Below the pieces are notes generated by a model, which made no database searches, had not been told where the DNA came from, and saw nothing but the letters and a program-made list of their open reading frames with translations. Both the position numbers and the translations under genes were made by a program. A stretch of 64,000 nucleotides of DNA from Formosa sp. L2A11 (lineage in GTDB: Bacteria; Bacteroidota; Bacteroidia; Flavobacteriales; Flavobacteriaceae), in assembly GCF_009796865.1 (NCBI RefSeq), contig NZ_CP047028.1, positions 3,719,742-3,783,741 of the forward strand. The letters are read 5' to 3'. The first letter of the stretch is position 1. Each line of letters starts with the position of its first letter. Shown here piece after piece: positions 29,959 to 39,411 of the stretch.

Positions 29959-30513
29959 ATGAAACAGTTTTTATTCGCAATTGGATTAAGTATTTTATTT
30001 ATTTCTCCTTCATTTTCACAAAAGAAAAAAGAAGTAGAAATACAAAAAACAAACTATCTGCCATTAGTAAAATCTTTAGAAACCACTATAGGCACACTAT
30101 ATTTATCTATTTCTGGAGATAAAAAAGAAAAGCGAGATTGGGATTTATTTAAATACTTATTTAACGAAAATGCAAAATTAATAACCACTGGAGTTGATTA
30201 TGAAAACAAACTCCAGGCTAAATATATGACACCTGCCGAGTATGTAAAAACGTCTAAAGATTGGATGTTAAAAAACGGATTTCACGAAAAAGAGATAAAC
30301 CGTATTGTACATACCTTTGGAAACATAACACAAGTATTTAGCACCTTTGAAGCCTACCATTCTGAAGACGATAAAGAACCGTTCATGAAAGGCATCAATA
30401 GTATTCAACTTATTTTTGACGGAAACAGATGGTGGATTATTAATTTATTATGGTCTAATGAAACTGAAGAGAAACCAATCCCTTCAGAATTCCTTCAGAA
30501 AGATGAAAATTAG
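29959..30513 (+). CDS. Secreted NTF2/SnoaL-like protein, function unknown
   Basis: The protein has 184 residues with a signal peptide ending at SFS|Q. The helix-plus-sheet pattern (LFNENAKLITTG early; IFDGNRWWIINLLW at the end) looks like the NTF2/SnoaL-like cone fold. No catalytic residues can be named. It follows the M61 gene by 12 bp. Its stop overlaps the stop of the convergent pcm gene by four bases. Confidence 0.65.
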   Translation: MKQFLFAIGLSILFISPSFSQKKKEVEIQKTNYLPLVKSLETTIGTLYLSISGDKKEKRDWDLFKYLFNENAKLITTGVDYENKLQAKYMTPAEYVKTSKDWMLKNGFHEKEINRIVHTFGNITQVFSTFEAYHSEDDKEPFMKGINSIQLIFDGNRWWIINLLWSNETEEKPIPSEFLQKDEN

Positions 30514-31151
30514 TTTTTATCTTCTAAAAGCGGGACAAAACGACATTCTCCAAACTCATGCTTTTCAAATTCTTTAAGTCCTTTTCTAATAAATAAGGTC
30601 ATAATTTGTACATCATTACCAACAGGAATAACTAAACGTCCTCCTATTTTTAACTGACTTAGTAATGGAGTTGGCACATAAGGCGCACCTGCAGTTACAA
30701 TAATACCATCGAAAGGTGCATCTTCAGGCATCCCTTTATAACCGTCTCCAAAAATTAATTTTCTAGGACGATAACCTAATTTAGGAAGAAATTTACTCGT
30801 TTTTTTAAACAATTCTAATTGGCGTTCTATACTAAACACTTTAGCTCCAAGTTCGCATAAAACGGCAGTTTGGTAACCACTCCCCGTTCCTATTTCTAAA
30901 ATCTGAGAATCGCGAGATAATTTTAGCAATTCTGTCTGAAATGCTACGGTATAAGGTTGCGAAATAGTTTGATCTGCCGCAATAGGAAAAGCTTTATCCT
31001 GGTATGCATGATCTAAGAAACTAGAATCCATAAACAAATGCCTAGGGATACTACCTATTGTTTTAAGTACATCAGGATCTGTTATCCCTTTCTTTATTAA
31101 TGTATTTACTAATTGTTGTCTTAATCCTTTATGTTTAAAAGTATCGTTCAA
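30510..31151 (-). CDS. pcm: Protein-L-isoaspartate O-methyltransferase
   Basis: Pcm methylates isoaspartyl residues to start repair of aged proteins, using SAM. The protein has 213 residues. Motif I is IGTGSGYQTAVL (about residues 82-93), and the family segment ISQPYTVAFQTELL precedes it. The start codon is TTG at 31151 (residues MNDTFKHKG); no in-frame ATG fits better. A TAnnTTTG element lies 43 bp upstream. It is divergent from the oxidoreductase gene. Confidence 0.94.
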   Translation of the reverse strand: MNDTFKHKGLRQQLVNTLIKKGITDPDVLKTIGSIPRHLFMDSSFLDHAYQDKAFPIAADQTISQPYTVAFQTELLKLSRDSQILEIGTGSGYQTAVLCELGAKVFSIERQLELFKKTSKFLPKLGYRPRKLIFGDGYKGMPEDAPFDGIIVTAGAPYVPTPLLSQLKIGGRLVIPVGNDVQIMTLFIRKGLKEFEKHEFGECRFVPLLEDKN

Positions 31152-31193
31152 GAGTATAAGTATTATGTAGGTTTAGTCGAGTTATAAGTTTTG

Positions 31194-31201
31194 CAAAAGT
31201 A
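31194..31201 (-). promoter_or_regulatory. Promoter -7 element TACTTTTG for pcm
   Basis: Exact TAnnTTTG on the minus strand within the 130-bp divergent region. Confidence 0.55.
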
Positions 31202-31256
31202 AATCTTTTATTAAATTTTTAAATTTTAATTGGCATTTAAAACTCATAAAAAATCT

Positions 31257-31264
31257 TATTTTTG
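31257..31264 (+). promoter_or_regulatory. Promoter -7 element TATTTTTG for the Gfo/Idh/MocA gene
   Basis: Exact TAnnTTTG 17 bp before the ATG at 31282. A TTG lies 24 bp upstream. Confidence 0.55.
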
Positions 31265-31281
31265 TGTAAAACCCTATAACA

Positions 31282-32241
31282 ATGTTAAAAGCCGGAGTTC
31301 TTGGTGCTGGTCACCTTGGAAAAATTCATTTAAGACTACTTAATCAATCTGAAAAATACCAATTAGTAGGTTTTCATGATGCCGATATAAAAAATGCAAG
31401 AAAAGTAGAAGCAGAATTTGGTTATAAATTTTTTGAAACTGTTGAAGAATTAATTGATGCAGTAGAGGTTGTAGACATCGTTACACCTACACTTTCTCAT
31501 TACGATTGCGCTAAATTAGCAATAGCTAAGAACAAACATATCTTTGTAGAAAAACCAATTACAAATACCGTTAAAGAAGCAGAAGCTTTAAGATCGCTTG
31601 TTGCAGAACATCACGTAAAAGGTCAGGTTGGACATGTAGAGCGTTTTAACCCTGCTTTTTCTGCCATTAAAGATTTACTTGATAAACCTATGTTTATTGA
31701 AGCACACCGTTTAGCAGAATTTAATCCAAGAGGAACAGATGTTCCTGTGGTTTTAGATTTAATGATTCACGATATAGACATTATTTTAAGTGTTGTACAA
31801 TCTAAAGTAAAACACATTAGTGCGAGTGGCGTTTCTGTAATTAGTGACACTCCAGATATTGCAAATGCTAGAATTGAATTTGAAAATGGTTGTGTTGCCA
31901 ATCTTACAGCAAGTAGAATTTCGTTAAAAAATATGCGTAAAACACGTTTTTTTCAGCGTGATGCCTATATTTCTGTAGATTTTCTTGAAAAGAAATGTGA
32001 AGTGGTAAGAATGAAAGATGCACCTGAAACACCTGGAGATTTCGATATGATTTTACAAAATGCTGAAGGCGTTAAAAAACAAATCTATTTTGCAAATCCA
32101 GATGTAGAAAACAATAATGCTATTTTAGACGAACTTGAAACATTTGCAGACGCTATAAATAACAACACACAACCTGTAGTAACCTTACATGATGGAACAG
32201 AAGCGTTACGTGTTGCTAATATGATTATCGATCAGTTTTAA
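31282..32241 (+). CDS. Gfo/Idh/MocA family NAD(P)-dependent oxidoreductase
   Basis: The protein has 319 residues. The Rossmann loop GAGHLGKIHLRLL is at residues 7-19. The family lysine lies in FVEKPIT (about residue 95), and the substrate-domain histidine probably in LMIHDIDI. The substrate is likely a sugar or inositol derivative but cannot be told. It precedes a hydroxyacyl-CoA dehydrogenase gene by 61 bp and yggS, all plus strand, possibly one transcript. Confidence 0.9.
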   Translation: MLKAGVLGAGHLGKIHLRLLNQSEKYQLVGFHDADIKNARKVEAEFGYKFFETVEELIDAVEVVDIVTPTLSHYDCAKLAIAKNKHIFVEKPITNTVKEAEALRSLVAEHHVKGQVGHVERFNPAFSAIKDLLDKPMFIEAHRLAEFNPRGTDVPVVLDLMIHDIDIILSVVQSKVKHISASGVSVISDTPDIANARIEFENGCVANLTASRISLKNMRKTRFFQRDAYISVDFLEKKCEVVRMKDAPETPGDFDMILQNAEGVKKQIYFANPDVENNNAILDELETFADAINNNTQPVVTLHDGTEALRVANMIIDQF

Positions 32242-32302
32242 AACGCTTAAAAAAGTAAAGTCTAAAACATTCAATTACATTTCTATATAAAATTAAACGA
32301 TC

Positions 32303-33193
32303 ATGAAAAACATTGCAGTTATTGGTGCCGGAACCATGGGAAATGGTATTGCGCACACATTTGCCCAAAGTGGTTTTCATGTTCAGTTAATTGATATTAG
32401 TGAAGCATCCTTAAAGAATGGATTAACTACAATAACTAAAAATTTAGAGCGATTAATTTCTAAGGCTGTTATTTCTGAAGCTAAAAAAAGTGAAACACTA
32501 AATCTAATATCTACATGTACAGATATTACAGAAGGTGTAAAAAATGCCGATTTAGTTGTTGAAGCAGCCACAGAAAACATAGATTTAAAACTTAAAATAT
32601 TTAAACAATTAAGTACTGTTTGTGCAGAACATACTATTTTAGCTACTAACACCTCATCTATTTCTATTACACAAATAGCAGCCGTTACAAATCGGCCAGA
32701 GTTAGTGATTGGTATGCATTTTATGAATCCTGTTCCTATAATGAAATTGGTAGAAATTATTCGTGGCTACAACACTAGCGACACTGTTACCAAAACCATT
32801 ATGGAACTCGCTAAAGCTTTAGGGAAGGAACCCGTAGAAGTTAACGATTACCCAGGATTTGTAGCCAATAGAATTTTAATGCCCATGCTTAACGAATCTA
32901 TAGAAACGTTATACAACGGTGTTGCTGGTGTTACAGAAATTGATACCGTTATGAAATTAGGAATGGCACACCCAATGGGACCATTGCAATTAGCAGATTT
33001 TATTGGTTTAGATGTTTGTTTATCTATTTTAAATGTAATGTACAATGGTTTTAAAAACCCGAAATATGCACCTTGCCCTTTATTAGTAAATATGGTTAGA
33101 GCAGGTAAATTAGGTATAAAATCTGGTGAAGGTTTTTACGATTATTCATCTAGCAGAAAAGCAGAACACGTCTCGAAGCAGTTCTTAAAGTAA
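32303..33193 (+). CDS. 3-hydroxyacyl-CoA (3-hydroxybutyryl-CoA) dehydrogenase
   Basis: The protein has 296 residues, the length of the single-function enzyme that oxidises 3-hydroxyacyl-CoA with NAD. The NAD loop GAGTMGNGIA is at residues 7-16. The catalytic histidine lies in GMHFMNPVP (about residue 138), and the C-terminal domain has HPMGPLQLADFIGLD. The substrate chain length is not set; the closest characterised relatives act on 3-hydroxybutyryl-CoA. Confidence 0.93.
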   Translation: MKNIAVIGAGTMGNGIAHTFAQSGFHVQLIDISEASLKNGLTTITKNLERLISKAVISEAKKSETLNLISTCTDITEGVKNADLVVEAATENIDLKLKIFKQLSTVCAEHTILATNTSSISITQIAAVTNRPELVIGMHFMNPVPIMKLVEIIRGYNTSDTVTKTIMELAKALGKEPVEVNDYPGFVANRILMPMLNESIETLYNGVAGVTEIDTVMKLGMAHPMGPLQLADFIGLDVCLSILNVMYNGFKNPKYAPCPLLVNMVRAGKLGIKSGEGFYDYSSSRKAEHVSKQFLK

Positions 33194-33243
33194 GACATAT
33201 TCACAAAGCACATCTTTCATTTTAAAAGTATAATTATTTTATC

Positions 33244-33909
33244 ATGTCTATTCAACAAAATTTAAATCATATAAAAGAAACATTACCTGAACATGTAACA
33301 TTAGTTGCGGTTTCAAAAACAAAACCTGTTAGCGATTTACAAGAAGCTTACGATGCTGGACAGCGTATTTTTGGCGAAAACAAAATTCAGGAAATGGCCG
33401 AGAAACACGAGATTCTTCCTAAAGATATTGAGTGGCATATGATTGGCCATGTACAGCGTAATAAGGTAAAATATATGGCTGCTTTTGTAAGCTTAATTCA
33501 TGGTGTAGAAAATGAAAAGCTTTTAAATGAAATTAATAAACAAGCAGCAAAACACGATCGTGTTATAGATTGTTTGCTTCAAATTAAAATTGCCGACGAA
33601 GATTCTAAATTCGGGATGACGGAGGCTGAAGCCTTAAAAATTCTTCAACCTGACGCCTTTTCAGAATTAAAACATATTAATATTGTTGGCGTTATGGGGA
33701 TGGCAACTTTTACAGAGAATGAATCTCAAATAAAAAGTGAATTTAGCCAATTAAAAACTATCTTTAATTCGTTGAAAAAACACCATGTAAACCCAACTCA
33801 ATTTAAAACCATTTCTATGGGAATGAGTGGAGATTACACCTTAGCAATCGCATGCGGAAGTACTATGGTACGTATAGGAAGTAGTATTTTTGGAGTACGA
33901 AATTATTAA
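33244..33909 (+). CDS. YggS-family pyridoxal-phosphate homeostasis protein
   Basis: The protein has 221 residues. The PLP-binding lysine is K25 in AVSKTK, and IGHVQRNK and MGMSGDYTLAI are the other family motifs. These single-domain PLP-barrel proteins (YggS/PROSC) buffer PLP in the cell and have no known catalysis. The stop lies 17 bp before the ATT start of the nuclease gene, so the two may be translationally coupled. Confidence 0.94.
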   Translation: MSIQQNLNHIKETLPEHVTLVAVSKTKPVSDLQEAYDAGQRIFGENKIQEMAEKHEILPKDIEWHMIGHVQRNKVKYMAAFVSLIHGVENEKLLNEINKQAAKHDRVIDCLLQIKIADEDSKFGMTEAEALKILQPDAFSELKHINIVGVMGMATFTENESQIKSEFSQLKTIFNSLKKHHVNPTQFKTISMGMSGDYTLAIACGSTMVRIGSSIFGVRNY

Positions 33910-33926
33910 TTTTTTAAGAGTATATT

Positions 33927-35303
33927 ATTTACGTAATTTTAGACATAGAGACCACAGGTGGTAAATTTAATGAAGAAGGTATAACCGAAATTGCAATCTA
34001 TAAATACGATGGACACACCGTTGTAGATCAATTTATTTCATTAATAAATCCTGAACGAGATATTCAACCTTTTGTAGTTAAACTTACAGGTATTAACAGC
34101 AATATGCTTAAAAACGCACCTAAATTTTACGAGGTTGCCAAGCGTATTATTGAAATTACTGAAGACTGCATTGTTGTCGCACATAACTCGGAATTTGATT
34201 ACCGTATTTTACGTACAGAATTTAAACGTTTAGGTTACGAATTTAAACGCAAAACACTTTGTACTGTAGAATTATCTAAAGACTTAATACCAGATCAGCC
34301 TTCTTACAGTTTAGGAAAATTAGTAAGATCGCTTGGTATTCCTGTAACAGATAGACATCGTGCTAACGGAGATGCTTTAGCTACGGTAAAATTATTTAAA
34401 CTACTTCAGGCAAAAGACACAGGGAAACAAATTATTCAATCTTCAATTAAAGAAGCTCAAAATTCTAAAAAATTAGACAGCAAATTAATTGATATTGTAG
34501 AAACACTTCCTGCTGTTACTGGTGTATATTATATTCATAAAGAAGGTGGAGATATTATCTACATTGGAAAAAGCAGAAATATAAAACGTCGCGTTAATCA
34601 ACATTTTACAGCTCCAAATTCTAAATCTAAAAAAATCCAGCTTCATGTTACCGCTGTAACTTACGAAGAAACTGGAAGCGAACTTATTGCTTTACTTAAA
34701 GAGAGTGAAGAAATAAAACGTGTAAAACCAATTTACAACCGCTCTAGAAAACGCACACATTTTACACATGCGCTTTATACATTTAAAGACAAGAATGATT
34801 ACATAAATTTAAAGATTGATGTTGCAGACGGCCGTAAACGCTCCATTACAACATTTAGTAATAAACAAAGTGCAAAACACTTTATAGAACGTGCTGTAGA
34901 AGATTATAGTTTATGTTTACAACTTACAGGTTTAGAAACTAATATTCCTGGAAAACCGTGTTTTAATCACAATATAAAAGACTGTAATGGTTCATGTATA
35001 AATGAAGAGTCTCCAGAAGATTATAATGCACGCGTTCAAGAATTACTGGATAAAAACAGTTACCCATACAAAAACATGATTATTATAGATCGCGGAAGAG
35101 CCATAGACGAACGCAGTGCCATTTACATTAAGGACGGACAGTTTGAAGGCTTAGGATTCTTCAGTCTAAACTACCAAATAAATAATATTAAAGTGTTAGA
35201 ATCCATTATAACCAAAATGGAAAACAATAGAGATGCACAACATATTATACAGAGTTATTTGCGTAGTCATAAAAATCTAAAAATAATAGAACTAACGCCC
35301 TAA
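33927..35303 (+). CDS. DnaQ-like exonuclease fused to GIY-YIG nuclease (UvrC-like), apparent ATT start
   Basis: The frame encodes about 458 residues. The N-terminal DEDD exonuclease domain has its first acidic pair in LDIETTGG (residues 5-12), with the His-Asp pair in DRHRANGDA (about residue 155). The GIY-YIG domain follows at about residue 205 (GVYYIHKEGG and IYIGKSRNIKRR), and the C-terminal part resembles the UvrC-side region. The first in-frame ATG (34104) would cut off the catalytic DxE. There is no ATG, GTG or TTG between the upstream stop at 33915 and the motif. ATT at 33927 stands exactly where relatives have their initiating Met before Y-x-I-L-D. A role in DNA repair is likely. Confidence 0.85.
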   Translation: MYVILDIETTGGKFNEEGITEIAIYKYDGHTVVDQFISLINPERDIQPFVVKLTGINSNMLKNAPKFYEVAKRIIEITEDCIVVAHNSEFDYRILRTEFKRLGYEFKRKTLCTVELSKDLIPDQPSYSLGKLVRSLGIPVTDRHRANGDALATVKLFKLLQAKDTGKQIIQSSIKEAQNSKKLDSKLIDIVETLPAVTGVYYIHKEGGDIIYIGKSRNIKRRVNQHFTAPNSKSKKIQLHVTAVTYEETGSELIALLKESEEIKRVKPIYNRSRKRTHFTHALYTFKDKNDYINLKIDVADGRKRSITTFSNKQSAKHFIERAVEDYSLCLQLTGLETNIPGKPCFNHNIKDCNGSCINEESPEDYNARVQELLDKNSYPYKNMIIIDRGRAIDERSAIYIKDGQFEGLGFFSLNYQINNIKVLESIITKMENNRDAQHIIQSYLRSHKNLKIIELTP

Positions 35304-35308
35304 CCATA

Positions 35309-37288
35309 TTGAAAACGCTACTAATTAACCTACTACTATTATCAACCATTTCTTTATACTCACAAGCATACAGCAGTGAAGAATTTTCTGTAAGCCAAAA
35401 CGACTTAAATATTAAAAAATTTGTAAAAGACTCTACTGCGAATGCTTTAGTAATTTACGAATACGGAAAAAGTTATATTGATGACGAAGATTTTTTACTT
35501 AAAACGGAATATAAGAAAAAAGTAAAAATTTTAAACCGAAACGGATTTAAATACGCAACCGTAGAAATTCCGTTGTATAGTAACAAAAGTCAAAAAGAAC
35601 GTGTTACAGATATTACTGCAACTACTTATAATTCTAATAATGGCTCAATTACATCTACAAGATTAAACCCTTCAGACATCTTTTATGAAGACAATACCGA
35701 AAATCATACTACAGTAAGATTCACGTTACCAAATATTCAAGAAGGAAGTGTTATTACGTACAGCTACAAATTATCTTCACCTTATATTTATAAATATCAC
35801 GAGTGGATTTATCAAGAAGATATTCCTAAACTCTATAGTGAATATGTTGCAAGTATTCCGGGCAATTACAACTATAATATAAAACTTGTTGGTCCTTTTA
35901 AGTTTTTTGAAAGCACATCTAAAATTGAAGGACAATGTTTAAAAGGACGAAGTGGATCTTATGCAGATTGTGGTGTTACCAATTATGTTATTAAAGATTT
36001 ACCCGCTTTTATAGAAGAAGATTATATGACGAGTAAGTTAAATTACATCTCGAGATTAGATTTTGAATTAAAAACAATTAAACACTTTGATGGCACCATA
36101 GACCAAATTACTAAAACGTGGAAAGATGTAGATCACGAATTAAAAACAGATAAAGACATTGGTTCGCAAATTAAAAAATCGATAAAAGCAAAAGACTTTT
36201 TAACCACAGATATTATTAATGAAAAAGACCAGGTAAAAAAGGCTAAAGCAATTTATAATTATGTGCAAGACCAATATACATGGAATGGCGACTATAAAAT
36301 ATTCACAGATGTTTCTGTAAAAGATTTAATAAAAAATAAATCCGGAAATGTATCTAGTATAAACATACTGCTTAACAACTTACTAAGAGATTGTAATATT
36401 GAAGCTAAACCCGTACTTATTTCTACAAGAAATAATGGACTTCCTACCAAGCTATATCCAGTTATGTCCGATTTTAATTACTTAATTGTTCAAGCAAGAA
36501 TTGGAACTAAAACATTTTTCTTAGATGCTGCAGAAGCATCTTTACCATTTGGAGAATTACCGTTTAGATGTTTAAATGATTATGGGCGTATTATAGATTT
36601 TAAACAAGGCAGTAAATGGGTAGATATAGAACTAAATGACACTTCCCAACTTGCTTACAGAATGGAGATGAATATTGTAAACGATTCTTTAGATATTACT
36701 GTAGGAACTACAAAAACGGGGTATTATGCTATAGATTCTAGAAAAGAATACAATGCGAATAACGAGAAATATCTAAAAGACTTCCAAGATAAGCATCCTA
36801 CTTTTTACATTTTAAAACATACTATTGAAGATTCAGACAGAAACGATGCTGTTTTTAAAGAAAGACTAAGTGCTAAAATAGGTTTATCTCCCATAACAAA
36901 AACTACAGATAGTATAACAAAAAAGACATTATATATAAACCCTATTCTATTTTCCTTATTTAGAAAGAATCCGTTTACACTTCAAGAACGCTCCTACCCG
37001 ATTGATTTTGGATATAAAAGTAAATTTAGTTACATGCTAAAATTAAATACAGCAAAATACACTGTAGAAGAACTTCCTAAAAGTGCCGTTTTTGCTTTAC
37101 CCAATAAGGCTGGATCTTTAGTATATAATGTGAACCAACAAAAAGATTTTATTCTAATTAGCATAACATTTAGTTTAAATAAACCCGTTTATAATCACGA
37201 ATATTACGACAGTTTAAAGACGTTAGCGAGTGAATTAATTAACATTCAAAAAAATTCAATAATTGTTTTAAATTCAATTGAAGAATAG
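35309..37288 (+). CDS. DUF3857 / transglutaminase-like domain protein
   Basis: The protein has 659 residues, starting with TTG at 35309; the frame gives a good signal peptide (LLLLSTISLYS|Q). Residues about 50-210 match the DUF3857 beta domain, and residues about 300-400 the transglutaminase-like core (KAIYNYVQDQYTWNG, then KSGNVSSINILL). The position of the catalytic cysteine is taken by other residues, so it is probably not an active transglutaminase, as in many Bacteroidota members. It follows the nuclease by five bases. The function is unknown. Confidence 0.82.
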   Translation: MKTLLINLLLLSTISLYSQAYSSEEFSVSQNDLNIKKFVKDSTANALVIYEYGKSYIDDEDFLLKTEYKKKVKILNRNGFKYATVEIPLYSNKSQKERVTDITATTYNSNNGSITSTRLNPSDIFYEDNTENHTTVRFTLPNIQEGSVITYSYKLSSPYIYKYHEWIYQEDIPKLYSEYVASIPGNYNYNIKLVGPFKFFESTSKIEGQCLKGRSGSYADCGVTNYVIKDLPAFIEEDYMTSKLNYISRLDFELKTIKHFDGTIDQITKTWKDVDHELKTDKDIGSQIKKSIKAKDFLTTDIINEKDQVKKAKAIYNYVQDQYTWNGDYKIFTDVSVKDLIKNKSGNVSSINILLNNLLRDCNIEAKPVLISTRNNGLPTKLYPVMSDFNYLIVQARIGTKTFFLDAAEASLPFGELPFRCLNDYGRIIDFKQGSKWVDIELNDTSQLAYRMEMNIVNDSLDITVGTTKTGYYAIDSRKEYNANNEKYLKDFQDKHPTFYILKHTIEDSDRNDAVFKERLSAKIGLSPITKTTDSITKKTLYINPILFSLFRKNPFTLQERSYPIDFGYKSKFSYMLKLNTAKYTVEELPKSAVFALPNKAGSLVYNVNQQKDFILISITFSLNKPVYNHEYYDSLKTLASELINIQKNSIIVLNSIEE

Positions 37289-37294
37289 TTTTCA

Positions 37295-37302
37295 TATTTT
37301 TG
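37295..37302 (+). promoter_or_regulatory. Promoter -7 element TATTTTTG for the ion channel gene
   Basis: Exact TAnnTTTG ending five bases before the ATG at 37308, which predicts an almost leaderless mRNA. Confidence 0.55.
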
Positions 37303-37307
37303 ATTTT

Positions 37308-38177
37308 ATGAGCAAACCCACACAGAAAAAAAACTGGAAAGATCAGTTACACGAAATAATTTACGAGGCAGATACACCCGCTGGTAAATTATTCGACGTT
37401 ATGCTACTTGTTATCATTATAGCAAGTATTGTTTTGGTTATGCTAGAGAGCGTAAAAGCTATAGATTCAAAATATCACGATCTTTTAAATATTCTAGAAT
37501 GGATTATTACTGTACTTTTTACAATAGAATATATTGCTAGAATTATAACAGTAAAGAAACCATTTAAATACATTTTTAGTTTTTATGGCGTTATAGATTT
37601 ACTATCTACGGCTCCAAAATACTTATCTATATTATTTGCAGGAACTCATGCCTTAATTGCTTTAAGAGCGCTAAGACTGTTACGTGTTTTTAGAATTTTA
37701 AAACTGGGACGCTTTTTAGGGGCTTCTAATAATTTAGTGACAGCATTAAAAGCTAGTCGTGCTAAAATTTCAGTATTTTTATTTGCCGTAGTGATTCTTG
37801 CCATTATTTTAGGAACCATTATGTATTTGGTTGAAGGTGAAGAAAACGGATTTACAAACATACCAAAAAGTGTATATTGGTGTATCGTAACACTAACAAC
37901 TGTTGGTTTTGGAGATATTGCACCGCAAACTCCTTTAGGACAACTTATAGCTTCTTTAGTCATGATTTTGGGTTACGGTATAATTGCCGTTCCTACAGGA
38001 ATTGTTTCTGCAGAATATAGTAATCAGACAAGAAACCCTATAAATCCCACACCAGAAAAGCCTGTAAAAAGAAACATTAATCTAAATTCGCAATCCTGTT
38101 CTAATTGCTTAAAAAGCGATCATAGAGACGGTGCTAAATATTGTTATAATTGCGGCGAATCACTGCACAATTCTTAA
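37308..38177 (+). CDS. Voltage-gated-type potassium channel with C-terminal zinc ribbon
   Basis: From the ATG at 37308 the protein has 289 residues. It has six membrane segments. S4 carries regularly spaced arginines (RALRLLRVFRILKLGR, about residues 121-136), and the pore has the potassium filter TVGFGD (198-203). After S6, the cytoplasmic tail holds four cysteines, C264-x2-C267 and C279-x2-C282, a zinc-ribbon pattern that is not part of the usual channel. An open extension to 37278 starts with TTG inside the previous gene and is not used. The tail could sense metal, redox state or bind a partner; this is inference. Confidence 0.9.
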   Translation: MSKPTQKKNWKDQLHEIIYEADTPAGKLFDVMLLVIIIASIVLVMLESVKAIDSKYHDLLNILEWIITVLFTIEYIARIITVKKPFKYIFSFYGVIDLLSTAPKYLSILFAGTHALIALRALRLLRVFRILKLGRFLGASNNLVTALKASRAKISVFLFAVVILAIILGTIMYLVEGEENGFTNIPKSVYWCIVTLTTVGFGDIAPQTPLGQLIASLVMILGYGIIAVPTGIVSAEYSNQTRNPINPTPEKPVKRNINLNSQSCSNCLKSDHRDGAKYCYNCGESLHNS

Positions 38178-38181
38178 ACCT

Positions 38182-39096
38182 TTGAATACAAATCATTATC
38201 TTATATCTATAGTTGGTCCAACAGCAATTGGAAAAACGGCGTTAAGTATTAAACTGGCTAAACACTTTAAAACCGAAATTATTTCGGCAGACTCAAGACA
38301 GTTTTTTAAAGAAATGCAAATTGGTACAGCTGCTCCAACTCCCGAAGAATTATCTGAAGCACCACATCATTACATTCATCATAAATCTATAGAAGATGTA
38401 TATAATGTTGGAACCTTCGAGAAAGAAGCTTTACACACTTTAGAAACACTATTTAAAACACATAATACCGCAATTATGGTTGGTGGATCTGGTTTATATA
38501 TAGATGCGATTACGCGTGGTCTAGACAATTTCCCTAAAGTAGATACAAACATACGTATTGCTTTAAATGCACAACTAGATAGTGAAGGTCTAAAAAGTTT
38601 ACAAGAGCAACTAGAGCAACTAGATCCTAAATCTTTTAAAACTATTGCAATAGATAATCCACATCGTGTTATTAGAGCATTAGAAATTTGTTTAGGCACA
38701 GGGCAACCTTACTCTTCTTTCTTAAATAAGAATAAAGATTCAAGAACATTTAAAACCATTACCGTTGGTCTTAAAGCAGATCGTGAAATTATTTACGACC
38801 GTATAAACAGACGTGTAGATATTATGATGGAACAAGGTTTGCTTGATGAGGTAAAATCGTTAGAAGACAAACAACATTTAAATGCGTTAAATACGGTTGG
38901 ATATAAAGAACTGTTTAATTACCTAAAGGGAGAATGGACATTAGATTTTGCGATTTCAGAAATTAAGAAAAATTCAAGACGTTTTGCTAAGCGCCAACTT
39001 ACTTGGTTTAAACGAAACGAAAACACACTATGGTTTGATTATGAAACGCCAATAAGAACCATTATTCAGGATATAGAAAGTAAAATTGAAGCATAA
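38182..39096 (+). CDS. miaA: tRNA dimethylallyltransferase
   Basis: MiaA transfers a dimethylallyl group to A37 of tRNAs that read codons starting with U. The protein has 304 residues from a TTG at 38182, four bases after the channel stop; the frame is open further upstream but only inside the channel gene. The P-loop GPTAIGKT is at residues 12-19, followed by DSRQFF and the GGSGLY motif. The core conserved arginines lie in NPHRVIRALE. No separate promoter is obvious. Confidence 0.94.
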   Translation: MNTNHYLISIVGPTAIGKTALSIKLAKHFKTEIISADSRQFFKEMQIGTAAPTPEELSEAPHHYIHHKSIEDVYNVGTFEKEALHTLETLFKTHNTAIMVGGSGLYIDAITRGLDNFPKVDTNIRIALNAQLDSEGLKSLQEQLEQLDPKSFKTIAIDNPHRVIRALEICLGTGQPYSSFLNKNKDSRTFKTITVGLKADREIIYDRINRRVDIMMEQGLLDEVKSLEDKQHLNALNTVGYKELFNYLKGEWTLDFAISEIKKNSRRFAKRQLTWFKRNENTLWFDYETPIRTIIQDIESKIEA

Positions 39097-39411
39097 AAAG
39101 CGGTATTTATTTTTCAATATTACTAATGTAAATACATTCTCATTAAAAACTTTTTGCAAAGCATTTATTTAACAACAAATCTATAAATGGTGCTTAAGAA
39201 ATTATATCAGATTGTAAAAAAGTTTTAAATTTAACAAAAATTTAAATGTTGTTTTGTTTAAGATTTAAATCATTTTTATGATAACAAAAGATATTCTAGA
39301 ATTAAATATTTAGACTGTTTTACTACAGTTTTTTTCTTGTCTTATAATGATAAAAGTCATTAACTACCTTTTAAATATAAATTACTTTTGCAACTTATTA
39401 AAATTTACTAG
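39097..39411. other. 315-bp gap between miaA and the AspT-like transporter
   Basis: It holds a weak 5-bp hairpin followed by eight T (about 39314-39336), which might end miaA transcription, and the -7 promoter element at 39383-39390. No open frame or repeat is seen. Confidence 0.5.
39383..39390 (+). promoter_or_regulatory. Promoter -7 element TACTTTTG for the AspT-like transporter
   Basis: Exact TAnnTTTG, 21 bp before the ATG at 39412. Confidence 0.55.

Noticed and set aside
34104..34110. ATG at 34104 as the start of the exonuclease-GIY-YIG gene
   Set aside because: The frame remains open upstream with clear exonuclease sequence, and this start would remove the catalytic DxE pair.
38131..38181. 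GTG at 38131 as the start of miaA
   Set aside because: It lies inside the channel gene's zinc-ribbon coding region; the TTG at 38182, just after the channel stop, gives the normal MiaA N-terminus.
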